NCBI RefSeq assembly: GCF_024158915.1
Contig: NZ_JAMZGF010000005.1
Coordinates: 1-64,000 of the forward strand
DNA from: Chryseobacterium sp. S0630
GTDB lineage: Bacteria > Bacteroidota > Bacteroidia > Flavobacteriales > Weeksellaceae
DNA length: 64,000 nt
Direction of reading: 5' to 3'
The notes under the pieces are model-generated. The model saw only the letters and a list, made by a program, of their open reading frames with translations. It did no database searches and was not told the DNA's origin. Below, piece by piece: positions 40,809-50,189 of this stretch; the first letter of the stretch is position 1; each line of letters opens with the position of its first letter. The translations under genes were made by a program, and so were the position numbers.

Positions 40809-41015
40809 TCAATCGAGGAAAGCCCAGCAACTATTTAATGCACATGGACTGGTTCCGTATCCCCAGCATGCATTCGCACCAAAACATGCACAGTCTGATA
40901 TTATTTCTTTTTGTATACCGCCTTTAATAATTTCTACTGATTCTCTTTTCATCATGATGATTTTGTTTTCAGTAATTTTTTTTGATATTTGATACAATTT
41001 TTTGTTTTTCATCAC
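40809..41015 (-). CDS. RiPP precursor 4, GG leader, Cys/Trp core
   Basis: 68 residues. Leader MKNKKLYQISKKITENKI with cleavage after IIKGG; core IQKEIISDCACFGANACWGY then GTSPCALNSCWAFLD carries five Cys and the paired repeats CFGANACWGY and CALNSCWAF. Same repeat logic as precursors 1 and 2. Confidence 0.88.
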   Translation of the reverse strand: MMKNKKLYQISKKITENKIIMMKRESVEIIKGGIQKEIISDCACFGANACWGYGTSPCALNSCWAFLD

Positions 41016-41086
41016 AATAAATTTTAAAGGTTAACAGTTTTGCTGAAAAGTTTTGATTCCAGAATCAGGTTTTCATAATAAAGTCT

Positions 41087-41281
41087 TTATGAAAAGCTCC
41101 AACAATTGGGAGCATTCGTTGAGCAGATTTCGCAATAAGAATTACAATCGGGATGTCTAATGCAATCATCTACAGTAAAGTCTTTCCCTGCGTAGATAGT
41201 GAGAACTTCATGTTTTTGTAGTTTTTTGAGCTTACCCTGAGTTATCTTTTTGGATAACTCTTCAAGTTTTTTGTTTTTCAT
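41087..41281 (-). CDS. RiPP precursor 5, AG-type leader, Cys/Trp core
   Basis: 64 residues. Leader MKNKKLEELSKKITQGKLKK ends IYAG rather than GG; C39 peptidases usually accept GA, GS or GG, so AG is unusual. Core KDFTVDDCIRHPDCNSYCEI then CSTNAPNCWSFS has five Cys and the terminal CW motif. It lies nearest the outer-membrane protein gene. Confidence 0.85.
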   Translation of the reverse strand: MKNKKLEELSKKITQGKLKKLQKHEVLTIYAGKDFTVDDCIRHPDCNSYCEICSTNAPNCWSFS

Positions 41282-41332
41282 GGTTATTAGTTTTATCCTT
41301 TAGCGTATTAGTTTTTCAGTAAAGAAACAGGA

Positions 41333-43459
41333 TTATAATCGGGGATTTTCGTTTTGAGTTCTACCCTTGTCTATATCGCCGGTATTCACCTTTTTTACCT
41401 TGTTGTTTCCAAATGTTTTGGATATGCTGAGTGATATGGATCTTAAATTAGATTGTGAAACGGTTTCAATATATCCGTCATTATTATATAGTGTATTACG
41501 GGAGTTTGAAAGATTCAACATATCTTTTACAGAAAGCTTGAATTTAAAATCTTTATAACTCTTTGAAACCTCAAGCTGATTATTGATAAAATAACCGTTT
41601 TTCTTATTAACTAATGTATATGGAGAGGTGTAACCAAAGTTATAGCTTATGTTCCAGCCTTTATTCCAAAGATTATTTCCACTAATTGTAACGGAAGAGT
41701 TATTATACCAAGAACTAGGATGAACATCATAGATATCTGCATTATTGATATAATACATTCCTGTTGAAAGATTAAACATCCATTTGTTTTCAAACAATGG
41801 TTTATTATAGTTCAATCCCACATAAAAACGCTTTACATTACCTTCAAAGTTTTTGGGCCTTGTAATAGAAACATTATCTACAACCTCTGTATAAGGAAGA
41901 ATAGGATTTTTCACAATTCCGAAATTACTTACAAACACCCAAGTTCTTTTTATGCTGTAGCTCGCATTAAATAAATACATCTTTGCCACATTAAGGTCAG
42001 GATTTCCGGTTTCCCACCAGGTTTCATTATTCTTATAAATAAATGGGTTCAAATCATCCACATAAGGTCTCCATAATGCAGTTCTGTATCCCAAAGAAAC
42101 TCTGTTGTTCTTATTGATCATATAAGAAAGGTTGATGCTGGGTACAATATTGTTGTAACTTCTGGAGAAGTTCTCGCTAACTGTATTTTGTTTTGCGTTG
42201 ATGTTTGTGTTTTCATAACGTACCCCTAAGTTGACGTCCAGAACAGAAAAGATTTTTTTCTTAACATTAGTATATAACGCGTTGATATTTTCATGATACG
42301 TGAAATTATTAGAAAATAATGTATTCAATGTACCATCTGCGTTGTAATAAGCATAGGGGTTATCTGTAGAAAGCCAGTTAAGCTTCCCTCCTGCTTCAAA
42401 ACTAAGTTTTAATTTTTCAAAAGTCTTGGAATAATCTACTCTTACCGTATAATTGTCCTTCTGGTAATCATTATATATTAAATTAGTATACGGATTTGTC
42501 AAATTGAAAAACTCTGTCGTATTATCTCTGTGATGAGTATAATAATCAAAGTTGATATCTAGTCTTTTGGCTTTTTTATCATCATTAAAGCTGTAATAAA
42601 TATTTCCTCCGAAAAGATTCAGCTTATCATTTTGTGTATTTACCGTTCTGTTTTCAAAAATTCCTCCTGTAGTATCATAATAAATATTCCTGTTTTCAAG
42701 GGAAGATTCAGGTGTTTTGTGATAATATTCCAGAATCCCTCCTATGCTGCTTTTCTCATTAAGCTCGTAATCAAAACCTGTATTTCCTCCAAAATTGGTT
42801 TCTTTAATCAGCGTACTTCCTATAATCTGATTTCTACTGAATTTCGAGCTATAATTATCAATACTATTTCTTTGCAGGTCATTATTATTTTCAAAAAACA
42901 ACATGGTATTATTTGAAAATCTGTTTTTATGATAATTTAAAGCAATATTTGCCTGCTGACTGTTTTTTCTGTTTTGTTTATCTGTAATAGTAAAACTTCC
43001 TTTCAGACCATCTGTTTCCAGTTTCTTCAGCTTCAGATTAATAATCATTGCATCCTCCAGATCATATTTTGAGGAGGGATTGGTAATCAGCTCTATCTTT
43101 ACCAGATTAGAAGCCGGCATAGCATTAAGATATTGTATTAAATCTTTTCCTTTCAGAACTGATTTTCTGTCATTGATGTAAACAGAGGCGTTCGTTCCCA
43201 AAAGAGTTATTTTATTATCATCTACTTTTAGCAATGGTGTTTGAGAAAGAACTTCGGATATGTGGTTTCCTACAACTAAATCGCTATTTTCAACATTAAA
43301 AACAAAACGGTCATCCTTTTGTTCAAAAAAAGGTTTTTTACCATTCACTTTTATTTCTGCAATTTGTTTTTCTATAACTGTTTTAATAGAATCTTTCTTC
43401 TCTTGAGAGAAACCCAACAACGGAAATAGAACACTTACACATATTAATATTTTCCTCAT
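41333..43459 (-). CDS. Outer-membrane beta-barrel protein (TonB-receptor-like) of the RiPP locus
   Basis: 708 residues with a signal peptide (KILICVSVLFPLLGFSQ), a plug-like domain (residues 30-150, ISEVLSQTPLLKVDDNKIT, NPSSKYDLEDAMIINLKL) and a C-terminal barrel with many alternating strands (the outer membrane beta-barrel family related to PF14905). No carboxypeptidase-like domain precedes the plug. First gene of the minus-strand RiPP arm, so it may let the peptide cross the outer membrane, take it up again, or give self-protection. Confidence 0.85.
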   Translation of the reverse strand: MRKILICVSVLFPLLGFSQEKKDSIKTVIEKQIAEIKVNGKKPFFEQKDDRFVFNVENSDLVVGNHISEVLSQTPLLKVDDNKITLLGTNASVYINDRKSVLKGKDLIQYLNAMPASNLVKIELITNPSSKYDLEDAMIINLKLKKLETDGLKGSFTITDKQNRKNSQQANIALNYHKNRFSNNTMLFFENNNDLQRNSIDNYSSKFSRNQIIGSTLIKETNFGGNTGFDYELNEKSSIGGILEYYHKTPESSLENRNIYYDTTGGIFENRTVNTQNDKLNLFGGNIYYSFNDDKKAKRLDINFDYYTHHRDNTTEFFNLTNPYTNLIYNDYQKDNYTVRVDYSKTFEKLKLSFEAGGKLNWLSTDNPYAYYNADGTLNTLFSNNFTYHENINALYTNVKKKIFSVLDVNLGVRYENTNINAKQNTVSENFSRSYNNIVPSINLSYMINKNNRVSLGYRTALWRPYVDDLNPFIYKNNETWWETGNPDLNVAKMYLFNASYSIKRTWVFVSNFGIVKNPILPYTEVVDNVSITRPKNFEGNVKRFYVGLNYNKPLFENKWMFNLSTGMYYINNADIYDVHPSSWYNNSSVTISGNNLWNKGWNISYNFGYTSPYTLVNKKNGYFINNQLEVSKSYKDFKFKLSVKDMLNLSNSRNTLYNNDGYIETVSQSNLRSISLSISKTFGNNKVKKVNTGDIDKGRTQNENPRL

Positions 43460-43645
43460 TTACTTTCAATATTTCTGATGCAAACATCATGATTATACCT
43501 AAGGCCTACAAGATTATTAATCCGAGATTGATCAATATCGGTATATCCTTTTCCAAAAATTTACAAATTCACGATTCAAAGAGACCAACACATAACTGAT
43601 AAACAAACACTTATACTTCCATGATGAAAATTCGATGATAATTCA

Positions 43646-43653
43646 TAAATTTG
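43646..43653 (+). promoter_or_regulatory. -7 promoter element of the TPR/AraC regulator
   Basis: TAAATTTG, a perfect TAnnTTTG, 17 bases before the ATG at 43670, in the divergent region between the two RiPP arms. Confidence 0.55.
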
Positions 43654-43669
43654 CAGGGTATTTAGAAAT

Positions 43670-45400
43670 ATGAAGAAGTTTCATTTAATTATTTTAACTG
43701 TTTTTCCTGTTTTTTTCTTTTCTCAAAGCATAAAGGGACTAAACATTCCAGACTCGTTAAAGAATAAAAGTTATAAGTATATTAATGATGCTTACAATAA
43801 AGTATTCCAGGTTGACAATGATAAAGCTGAGCTTTTAGCCAATTACATTCTATTAAAAGGAAAGAAAGAAAATAACAGGGACATCCTGTTTGATGGATAT
43901 TATAATATAGCCCGGGTAAAAAATCTGAAGAATGAAAACGGACATCCATTTGCAGATTCACTCATCTCTGCATCAAAAAACGTTAATAACTTCGATTACC
44001 CAGCAAAATCTTATATATTAAAAGGTATTTTATTCAACAATGAAGGGAAATACAAAGAAGCTTTAGATGAATATACTAGAGCTATTAATCACAACAGGGC
44101 TGAAAATAAAGAACAGTTTTTTTATATAAACAAGCTTATTGCCATCCTAAAAACAGCTACAGAAGAATATCAGGAAGCCCTCCCTCTTTTTTTGAAATAC
44201 TATGGTTATGAAAAAGATAAAATAAGAACCAACAATGTAGATGCGAAAAACTATATTGCTTCTATTTTTTCTTTAGCTAATATTTATACTAAATGTAAGG
44301 ATTATAAAAAAGGTATTGAATTTGCAGATTTGGGGCTTGCAGAATGCAAGAAATACAATAATTATTCTTATTACAGCTATCTCCTTATGATAAAAGGGAT
44401 TAACCTCTTTTATCTAAAAGATTATTCGCTTTCTTATAAAATCCTGCTAGAAGTACAAAAAGGATTGATAAATAATAAAGATTATAGCAATCTCGGAGTT
44501 TTATATTACTATCTGGGAAAAATAAAACATGCAACCCGAAGTGAAAACGAAGCTATAGAATTCTTTAAAAAAGCAGATTCCATTTCTTTTACTTTCAACA
44601 GTTTTGAACCTATAAAAAGAGATGGATATGAAATTCTGATAGATTTTTATAAAAAGAAAGGCGATTTAAAAAACCAACTAAAATACATTGACAATCTAAT
44701 ACATAGCGACAGTATAATAGCTGAAAACCGCAAAAATCTTTCAAAAGAAATTCTGAAAAAATATGACACGCCTTTGCTTATGAAAGAAAAGGTAAGTGTA
44801 ATTGAAAAACTGAACCATCAGAATGCTTGGCTGATAGCGTGTTTGCTTCTGATTACTTTGGTTTTCATATTCGTCATCAGGAAAAACAGGAAGAAAATAA
44901 AAGAATACGAAAAGCAGGCAAAAGTATTATCAGAAAAACCTTTGATTACCCCTGTGTTGGAAAAAGAGCAAAAGAATGAAACTCCCATTACAGATAATCC
45001 TTCCACGATCATTGAAAGAAAGGAAAAAGCTACGAAAAGTGACCTTTCTTCTAATCCAAAATTTAAAATACTCATTGATAAAATAGAACAGTTTGAAAAG
45101 ACTAATAGTTTTCTCAATAAAAATATTACTTTAGATTCTCTGTCAAAAGAATTTGATACCAACAGAGATTATCTCTCCAAGCTAGTCAATGAACTAAAGG
45201 GTAAAAACTTTTCCCAATATCTGAATGAGCTTAGGATCAACTATATTGTGGAAGAATTAAAATCTAATGAAAAAATAAGAAAGCATACTATTGCTGCTAT
45301 TGCTGATGACATTGGTTACAACAATGCTGAATCTTTCACGAATGCCTTCAAAAAAATAACAGGAACACTTCCTTCTTATTATATAAAAGCACTCAATTAA
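43670..45400 (+). CDS. Membrane-bound TPR sensor with AraC-type HTH
   Basis: 576 residues. A signal peptide (KKFHLIILTVFPVFFFSQS), a periplasmic TPR array (about 50-370, e.g. YKEALDEYTRAINHNRAENK), one transmembrane helix (NAWLIACLLLITLVFIFVIRK) and a cytoplasmic C-terminal AraC HTH of about 100 residues (LSKEFDTNRDYLSKLVNELK, TIAAIADDIGYNNAESFTNA). This one-component architecture, common in flavobacteria, could sense a peptide or envelope state and switch on the RiPP genes. It is divergent from the minus arm and just upstream of the plus arm. Confidence 0.9.
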   Translation: MKKFHLIILTVFPVFFFSQSIKGLNIPDSLKNKSYKYINDAYNKVFQVDNDKAELLANYILLKGKKENNRDILFDGYYNIARVKNLKNENGHPFADSLISASKNVNNFDYPAKSYILKGILFNNEGKYKEALDEYTRAINHNRAENKEQFFYINKLIAILKTATEEYQEALPLFLKYYGYEKDKIRTNNVDAKNYIASIFSLANIYTKCKDYKKGIEFADLGLAECKKYNNYSYYSYLLMIKGINLFYLKDYSLSYKILLEVQKGLINNKDYSNLGVLYYYLGKIKHATRSENEAIEFFKKADSISFTFNSFEPIKRDGYEILIDFYKKKGDLKNQLKYIDNLIHSDSIIAENRKNLSKEILKKYDTPLLMKEKVSVIEKLNHQNAWLIACLLLITLVFIFVIRKNRKKIKEYEKQAKVLSEKPLITPVLEKEQKNETPITDNPSTIIERKEKATKSDLSSNPKFKILIDKIEQFEKTNSFLNKNITLDSLSKEFDTNRDYLSKLVNELKGKNFSQYLNELRINYIVEELKSNEKIRKHTIAAIADDIGYNNAESFTNAFKKITGTLPSYYIKALN

Positions 45401-45548
45401 AACAAAATCACAAATTACTTAAAATCAAATAATTAAGATTAAATATTATCGAAATTTATCAATTCCGGTATATATAAATTCTTCATTTACAGGAATAGAA
45501 TTTCCTTTGTACTTCAATTTATTTAAAAATCTTAAAATTACTTTAGTC

Positions 45549-45719
45549 GTGAAAAAAATTAAAAAAACAGAAAAAAAATTATCCTTAAACAAAGTTCAAA
45601 TGTCTAAGATAAAAGGAGGGATTAGCTCTGGAGGAGGTAATCAAATACTTTTGAATGATGGTAATGATACTGTATTAGACAAAACATTAGATACTCTAGA
45701 TGTGACAGTAAAAAATTAA
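45549..45719 (+). CDS. Cys-free GG-leader precursor for the split LanB
   Basis: 56 residues if started at GTG 45549; an upstream ATG at 45507 adds 14 unlikely residues. Leader KKIKKTEKKLSLNKVQMSKI ends KGG; core ISSGGGNQILLNDGNDTV then LDKTLDTLDVTVKN has six Ser/Thr, no Cys and a periodic LDxT pattern. Directly upstream of the CocE-type hydrolase and LanB genes, so it is the best candidate LanB substrate. Without Cys it cannot form lanthionine. Confidence 0.75.
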   Translation: MKKIKKTEKKLSLNKVQMSKIKGGISSGGGNQILLNDGNDTVLDKTLDTLDVTVKN

Positions 45720-45737
45720 TAACAATTTCAACATTTT

Positions 45738-45769
45738 ATCAGTAATTTTGAGAAAAATTACTGATTTTC
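45738..45769 (+). terminator. Hairpin between precursor and biosynthesis genes
   Basis: ATCAGTAATTTT (45738-45749) pairs with AAAATTACTGAT (45754-45765), then T-rich sequence up to the next ATG at 45776. Probably a partial terminator giving more precursor mRNA than enzyme mRNA. Confidence 0.75.
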
Positions 45770-45775
45770 TATTTT

Positions 45776-48001
45776 ATGAAGTACCTGTTAGCCCTATCTT
45801 TTCTTCTTACATTCAATATTAGTTTTTCTCAGAAAATAAGTATTAAGCATTTTAATGAATACAATATTGAAAAACTGCAGCCTTTGATTTTTTATTTAAA
45901 TTCTGAAATACAAAAGAATTATAAAGAAAAAGACAAAGCAGTAAAGTATGATAATCTTTTCCGAGTAAGTATGGCAGCACAAAACTATGATATTGCTTTA
46001 AGTCAGCTAGATTCAGTACGCAGTGTTTACAGAAAAAGTAATCCCATTATTTCATACGCTATGGGAACACAGTATGAAATTTACATAAATGCTCAAAAAA
46101 ATAAAAATTCATACAAAAATTTTCAGGAAAAATATAAAGAAGAATTCCTGAAAAAATACGAAAGTCTGCCTATAAAAACACAGATAATACTTCCACGTTA
46201 TTTCAATGGTGATATTGAGAAAACAAAAAAGGAAATTCTGGCAACACTTAAAAATGATTTTGAGAATAAGGACAGCGTAGATCTGAAAAAAGCTTTACTG
46301 CTGTGCAGAAGTTATAACTCATATATAACACTTCCTACATTTGATATCGCTAAAAATTATTTAAAAGAATTCGACTCCAGGAACTTCGAGGTAAAAGACA
46401 GTTTATTAATCAATAATGAAATAAGTATAAGAGTTGTTTTAAATAAAAAAATAACTAATCCAGAATCTACTATCCTGGTCAATTCCATCTATCCTGATCC
46501 GGAAGATGTCAATGATCAAAAAGTACAGGCAAGCTATGGTTATCATTCTGTTTACATATATCCCAGAGGAAAATATACGAGCAACGCTGCCATAGAACCT
46601 TTTGAACATGAACAGGAAGATATTAATAAGGCCATTGACTGGATTATAAAACAGCCATGGAGCAATGGCAAAGTAGGAATGATCGGAGGCAGTTATCTGG
46701 GATTCAGCCAATGGGCAGCCGCTAAAAATATTCATCCAGCTCTAAAAACTATTATTCCACAGGCCTCTGTAGGAATTGGCGTTGTAGATTTCCCAATGAA
46801 CAATAACATCTTTTCATCCTATTCTCTTCGTTGGATCAACTACGTTACCAACAATAAAATGCTTGATGCAGGTTTTAAAGATGAAGATCAATGGAATTCT
46901 GTTTTTAAAAAATGGTATGAAGGTGGTGAGGCATTTAACAAGCTAGATTCTATTGCTGGTAAAAAAAATATCATATTTCAGCGCTGGTTAAAGCATCCGG
47001 CATTTGACAGCTATTGGCAGAAAATGATTCCTTACAAAAAGGAATATTCTAATATAAACATCCCGGTATTAACCATTACAGGATATTATGATTCTGATCA
47101 GCTGGGAGCATTATATTATTTAAGAAACCATTCTAAATATAACAAAAACGCCGATCACTATGTCATTATTGGCCCGTATGATCATTCAGGAGCTCAAGGT
47201 TATATTAAAAGTAATTTAAAAGGGTATGCTATTGATCCTTCAGCCAATATTGATCTCGGAAACGTGACAATGGAATGGTTTGATTATATTCTGAAGGGCA
47301 AATTAAAACCAGCTTTCTTAAAAGATAAAATTAATTATCAGGTAATGGGAACCAATGAATGGAAAAGTACTTCTAACATTGATGATTTTGATAAAAATAA
47401 ATTAAAATACTATATCACAAGCCAACATCAGCTTTCTCTGGCAAAAGATACTGATAAAGACTTCACACCACTTACGGTAGATTTAAAAGACCGTACCAAT
47501 GCAGATGAACTCTTTAAGCAAAAAGATAACGTGCTGGATAGTAAAATTTACAGTCCAAACGCTGTTATATTTTCATCAGAGCCATTTGAAAAACCGGTGG
47601 AATTTACAGGAAATTTTGTGGGTAATCTGAAATTATCTGTCAATAAAAAAGATGTTGATGTATATATGAAACTCTATGAAAAGACCAAAGAGGGGAAATA
47701 TTTTCTGTTATCCACCTATTATGGAAGAGCAAGCTATGCTAAAAGTTCAGAGAAAAGAAAATTGTTGCGTGAAAACAAAGAAACGGATATAGCTGCTGTC
47801 AACAACGAATTTGTAAGCAAAAAAATAGCAAAAGGCAGTACACTGGTCTTGGCCTTGGGAGTTATAAAAAATCCACTTATGCAGATCAACTATGGAACTG
47901 GAAAAGATGTGAGCGAAGAAACCATCAAGGATGCTGCAGTTCCTCTGGAAATAAAATTTTACAACAACAGCTTTATAGAAATCCCTATTTCCCTTAATTA
48001 A
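45776..48001 (+). CDS. Secreted CocE/NonD (S15-like) hydrolase in the RiPP locus
   Basis: 741 residues. A signal peptide (KYLLALSFLLTFNISFSQK), a 160-residue N-terminal helical extension, then an alpha/beta hydrolase of the X-Pro dipeptidyl-peptidase S15/CocE family: nucleophile in GMIGGSYLGFSQW, and a His in IGPYDHSGAQG. A C-terminal jelly-roll domain (from about 560, with SPNAVIFSSEPFEKP) is typical of the family. Being exported, it could finish leader removal or degrade the product for self-protection. It overlaps the LanB start by one base (TAATG). Confidence 0.9.
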   Translation: MKYLLALSFLLTFNISFSQKISIKHFNEYNIEKLQPLIFYLNSEIQKNYKEKDKAVKYDNLFRVSMAAQNYDIALSQLDSVRSVYRKSNPIISYAMGTQYEIYINAQKNKNSYKNFQEKYKEEFLKKYESLPIKTQIILPRYFNGDIEKTKKEILATLKNDFENKDSVDLKKALLLCRSYNSYITLPTFDIAKNYLKEFDSRNFEVKDSLLINNEISIRVVLNKKITNPESTILVNSIYPDPEDVNDQKVQASYGYHSVYIYPRGKYTSNAAIEPFEHEQEDINKAIDWIIKQPWSNGKVGMIGGSYLGFSQWAAAKNIHPALKTIIPQASVGIGVVDFPMNNNIFSSYSLRWINYVTNNKMLDAGFKDEDQWNSVFKKWYEGGEAFNKLDSIAGKKNIIFQRWLKHPAFDSYWQKMIPYKKEYSNINIPVLTITGYYDSDQLGALYYLRNHSKYNKNADHYVIIGPYDHSGAQGYIKSNLKGYAIDPSANIDLGNVTMEWFDYILKGKLKPAFLKDKINYQVMGTNEWKSTSNIDDFDKNKLKYYITSQHQLSLAKDTDKDFTPLTVDLKDRTNADELFKQKDNVLDSKIYSPNAVIFSSEPFEKPVEFTGNFVGNLKLSVNKKDVDVYMKLYEKTKEGKYFLLSTYYGRASYAKSSEKRKLLRENKETDIAAVNNEFVSKKIAKGSTLVLALGVIKNPLMQINYGTGKDVSEETIKDAAVPLEIKFYNNSFIEIPISLN

Positions 48002-50184
48002 TGCCACGTTTTCCATTTCAGTTTTTTGACACATTTGTTGTCAGATCACCACTTTTTTCATACAAAGATTTAAAAAATAATTGGGGTGATAAAAGCACCT
48101 TTGATAAAAATTTTAGTAATCCTATTTTCAGAGAAGCCATTTATTTAGCTTCTCTTTCTTTGTATCAGGAGATAGAAAAATCTAAAGACAGTGGTCTAAT
48201 AGACTATCAAACCTTAAACAAAAGAACAAAAAAATCATTATTAAAATATTACAACCGCTCAAGTACCCGCTGTACTCCATTTGGTTTATTTTCAGGAGTA
48301 AGTACAGGAAAATTTGAAAAAGAGACTCTATTTCCGATATTCTCAGAGCAAACAAAAGTAAGAGATACAAAGCTGGATATACATTTTTTAGTGGCACTAT
48401 CAGAGCAGATTCTTTTAATTCCATCCGTTAAAAATAGTATCTCTTTTTTTCCTAACAACTGTATTCATAAGGTTGGAAATAAAATTCGCTTTGTAGAATA
48501 TGAAAATACAGGAGGAAAAAGAGATTACATAATTTCTTCTGCTCCATTTTCCAAAGAGTTAGAACTTATACTACAATTTTCAGAAACAGGTAAAACAATT
48601 GACCAGCTTGCCACCTCTCTCGTTCATGAAGATATATCTTTTGAAGAAGCACGGGAATTTATTGATGAGCTTATCGGAAATCAGGTTTTAATAAGTGAAA
48701 TTAATCCAACAGTTTCGGGAGGAGATTTTCTGGAACGATTAATTTACATGCTAAACAAAATTGGCAGACATCAGGAAAAAGATATTTTAAAGACTATTAA
48801 AAACAAGATCAGTGAACTTGATTTCCATTTTGAAAATACAGCAGAACCATATTCTGAAATTGAGGAATTCATCAAAAAGCTGAATGTACAATATGAAAAA
48901 AAATATCTTTTTCAGACAGATCTTTATTTTGAAGATGAAACAAATTTATCCTATCAATGGAAAAAGGAACTGAAGAAAGGAATATCCTTTCTGAATAAAA
49001 TTGCTGTTCCTTACAAAAAATCTGCTTTAGAAAAATTCAAAAAAGCTTTTCATGAAAGATTTGACAACGAAGAAGTTCCTTTATCTTATGCTTTAGATCC
49101 GGAAATAGGAATTGGTTATTTACAAGATATCCCGGCCAAAGGAGTTCATCCTTATATTGAAGATTTAATCCTACCGTATTCTAATCAGAAAAAAGAAATT
49201 CAGGTAAATCTTAATCCAATACAAATTATTCTCAACCAGAAATTACAAAAAGCTTATTGGAATAAAGATCATATAATACATTTAACTGATGATGATTTTA
49301 ATGGTTTTGAGGAACAATGGAATCAACTACCAGATACATTGTTCGTTATGTCTGAAATTATTTCAGAAAATCAGCAGGAAAAATTATTTTTAAAATCTGT
49401 AGGTGGAAATGCTGGAAAGTTATTGGGTAGATTCTGCTCAGAAAAATCATCTATAAAAGATTTAGTAAAAACTATTGCTGAAAAAGAACAGGAACTTAAT
49501 CCGGACAAAATTTTAGCAGAAATTGTACACTTACCCGAATCCAGAATTGGAAATGTGATCAGAAGGCCTTCGCTAAGAGAATATGAAATCCCTTATCTGG
49601 CGAGCTCTGTATTAGAAAAAGACAATCAAATTCTTGTGGAAGACTTGTACCTGTCCATAAAGAATAGCCGGTTATTTCTAAGGTCAAAGAAGCACAATAA
49701 AGAAATTATTCCTCATCTTACGAATGCCCATAATTATTTAAACAACTCTTTACCTGTTTACCATTTTTTATGCGATTATAATAATCAGAATGTAAAACCT
49801 AATTTATCGTTTAGCTGGGGTGGTTTATCCCAAATCTATGACTTCCTGCCAAGAGTTGAATATCAAAATATCATTCTGTCTAAAGCACAGTGGAAAATTG
49901 ATCCTGAACAAATTCATTATTTTAATTCCATTCTTCAATCTGGTAAAAGAGATCTTCTGTTTCAAAACATTGAAGAGTGGAGAAAACTAAAACAAATTCC
50001 ACAATGGATACAGTGGGTAAAAGGAGATAATACACTGGCGGTCAATCTGAAAAATTACGATTTAATGCAAATGTTTTTATCATCCGTAAAAAATGAGAGA
50101 ACAATTTTTATTGAGGAGTTCCTGTACAATGATCAGTCAGATTATATTCATCAATTCGTTTTCTCTCTTTATAAAGATCTATAA
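48001..50184 (+). CDS. Split class I lantibiotic dehydratase, LanB glutamylation subunit
   Basis: 727 residues of the Lant_dehydr_N family. The typical N-terminal block PRFPFQFFDTFVVRSPLFSY and the signature TRCTPFGLFSGVSTG are present; the region 490-590 contains RRPSLREYEIPYL and SLRSKKHNKEI-type strands of the glutamyl-tRNA domain. No C-terminal elimination domain is fused; it is encoded by the next gene. LanB transfers Glu from tRNA-Glu onto Ser/Thr as the first step of dehydration. Split LanB pairs are known from the pinensin cluster of Bacteroidota. Confidence 0.9.
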   Translation: MPRFPFQFFDTFVVRSPLFSYKDLKNNWGDKSTFDKNFSNPIFREAIYLASLSLYQEIEKSKDSGLIDYQTLNKRTKKSLLKYYNRSSTRCTPFGLFSGVSTGKFEKETLFPIFSEQTKVRDTKLDIHFLVALSEQILLIPSVKNSISFFPNNCIHKVGNKIRFVEYENTGGKRDYIISSAPFSKELELILQFSETGKTIDQLATSLVHEDISFEEAREFIDELIGNQVLISEINPTVSGGDFLERLIYMLNKIGRHQEKDILKTIKNKISELDFHFENTAEPYSEIEEFIKKLNVQYEKKYLFQTDLYFEDETNLSYQWKKELKKGISFLNKIAVPYKKSALEKFKKAFHERFDNEEVPLSYALDPEIGIGYLQDIPAKGVHPYIEDLILPYSNQKKEIQVNLNPIQIILNQKLQKAYWNKDHIIHLTDDDFNGFEEQWNQLPDTLFVMSEIISENQQEKLFLKSVGGNAGKLLGRFCSEKSSIKDLVKTIAEKEQELNPDKILAEIVHLPESRIGNVIRRPSLREYEIPYLASSVLEKDNQILVEDLYLSIKNSRLFLRSKKHNKEIIPHLTNAHNYLNNSLPVYHFLCDYNNQNVKPNLSFSWGGLSQIYDFLPRVEYQNIILSKAQWKIDPEQIHYFNSILQSGKRDLLFQNIEEWRKLKQIPQWIQWVKGDNTLAVNLKNYDLMQMFLSSVKNERTIFIEEFLYNDQSDYIHQFVFSLYKDL

Positions 50185-50189
50185 ATAAG

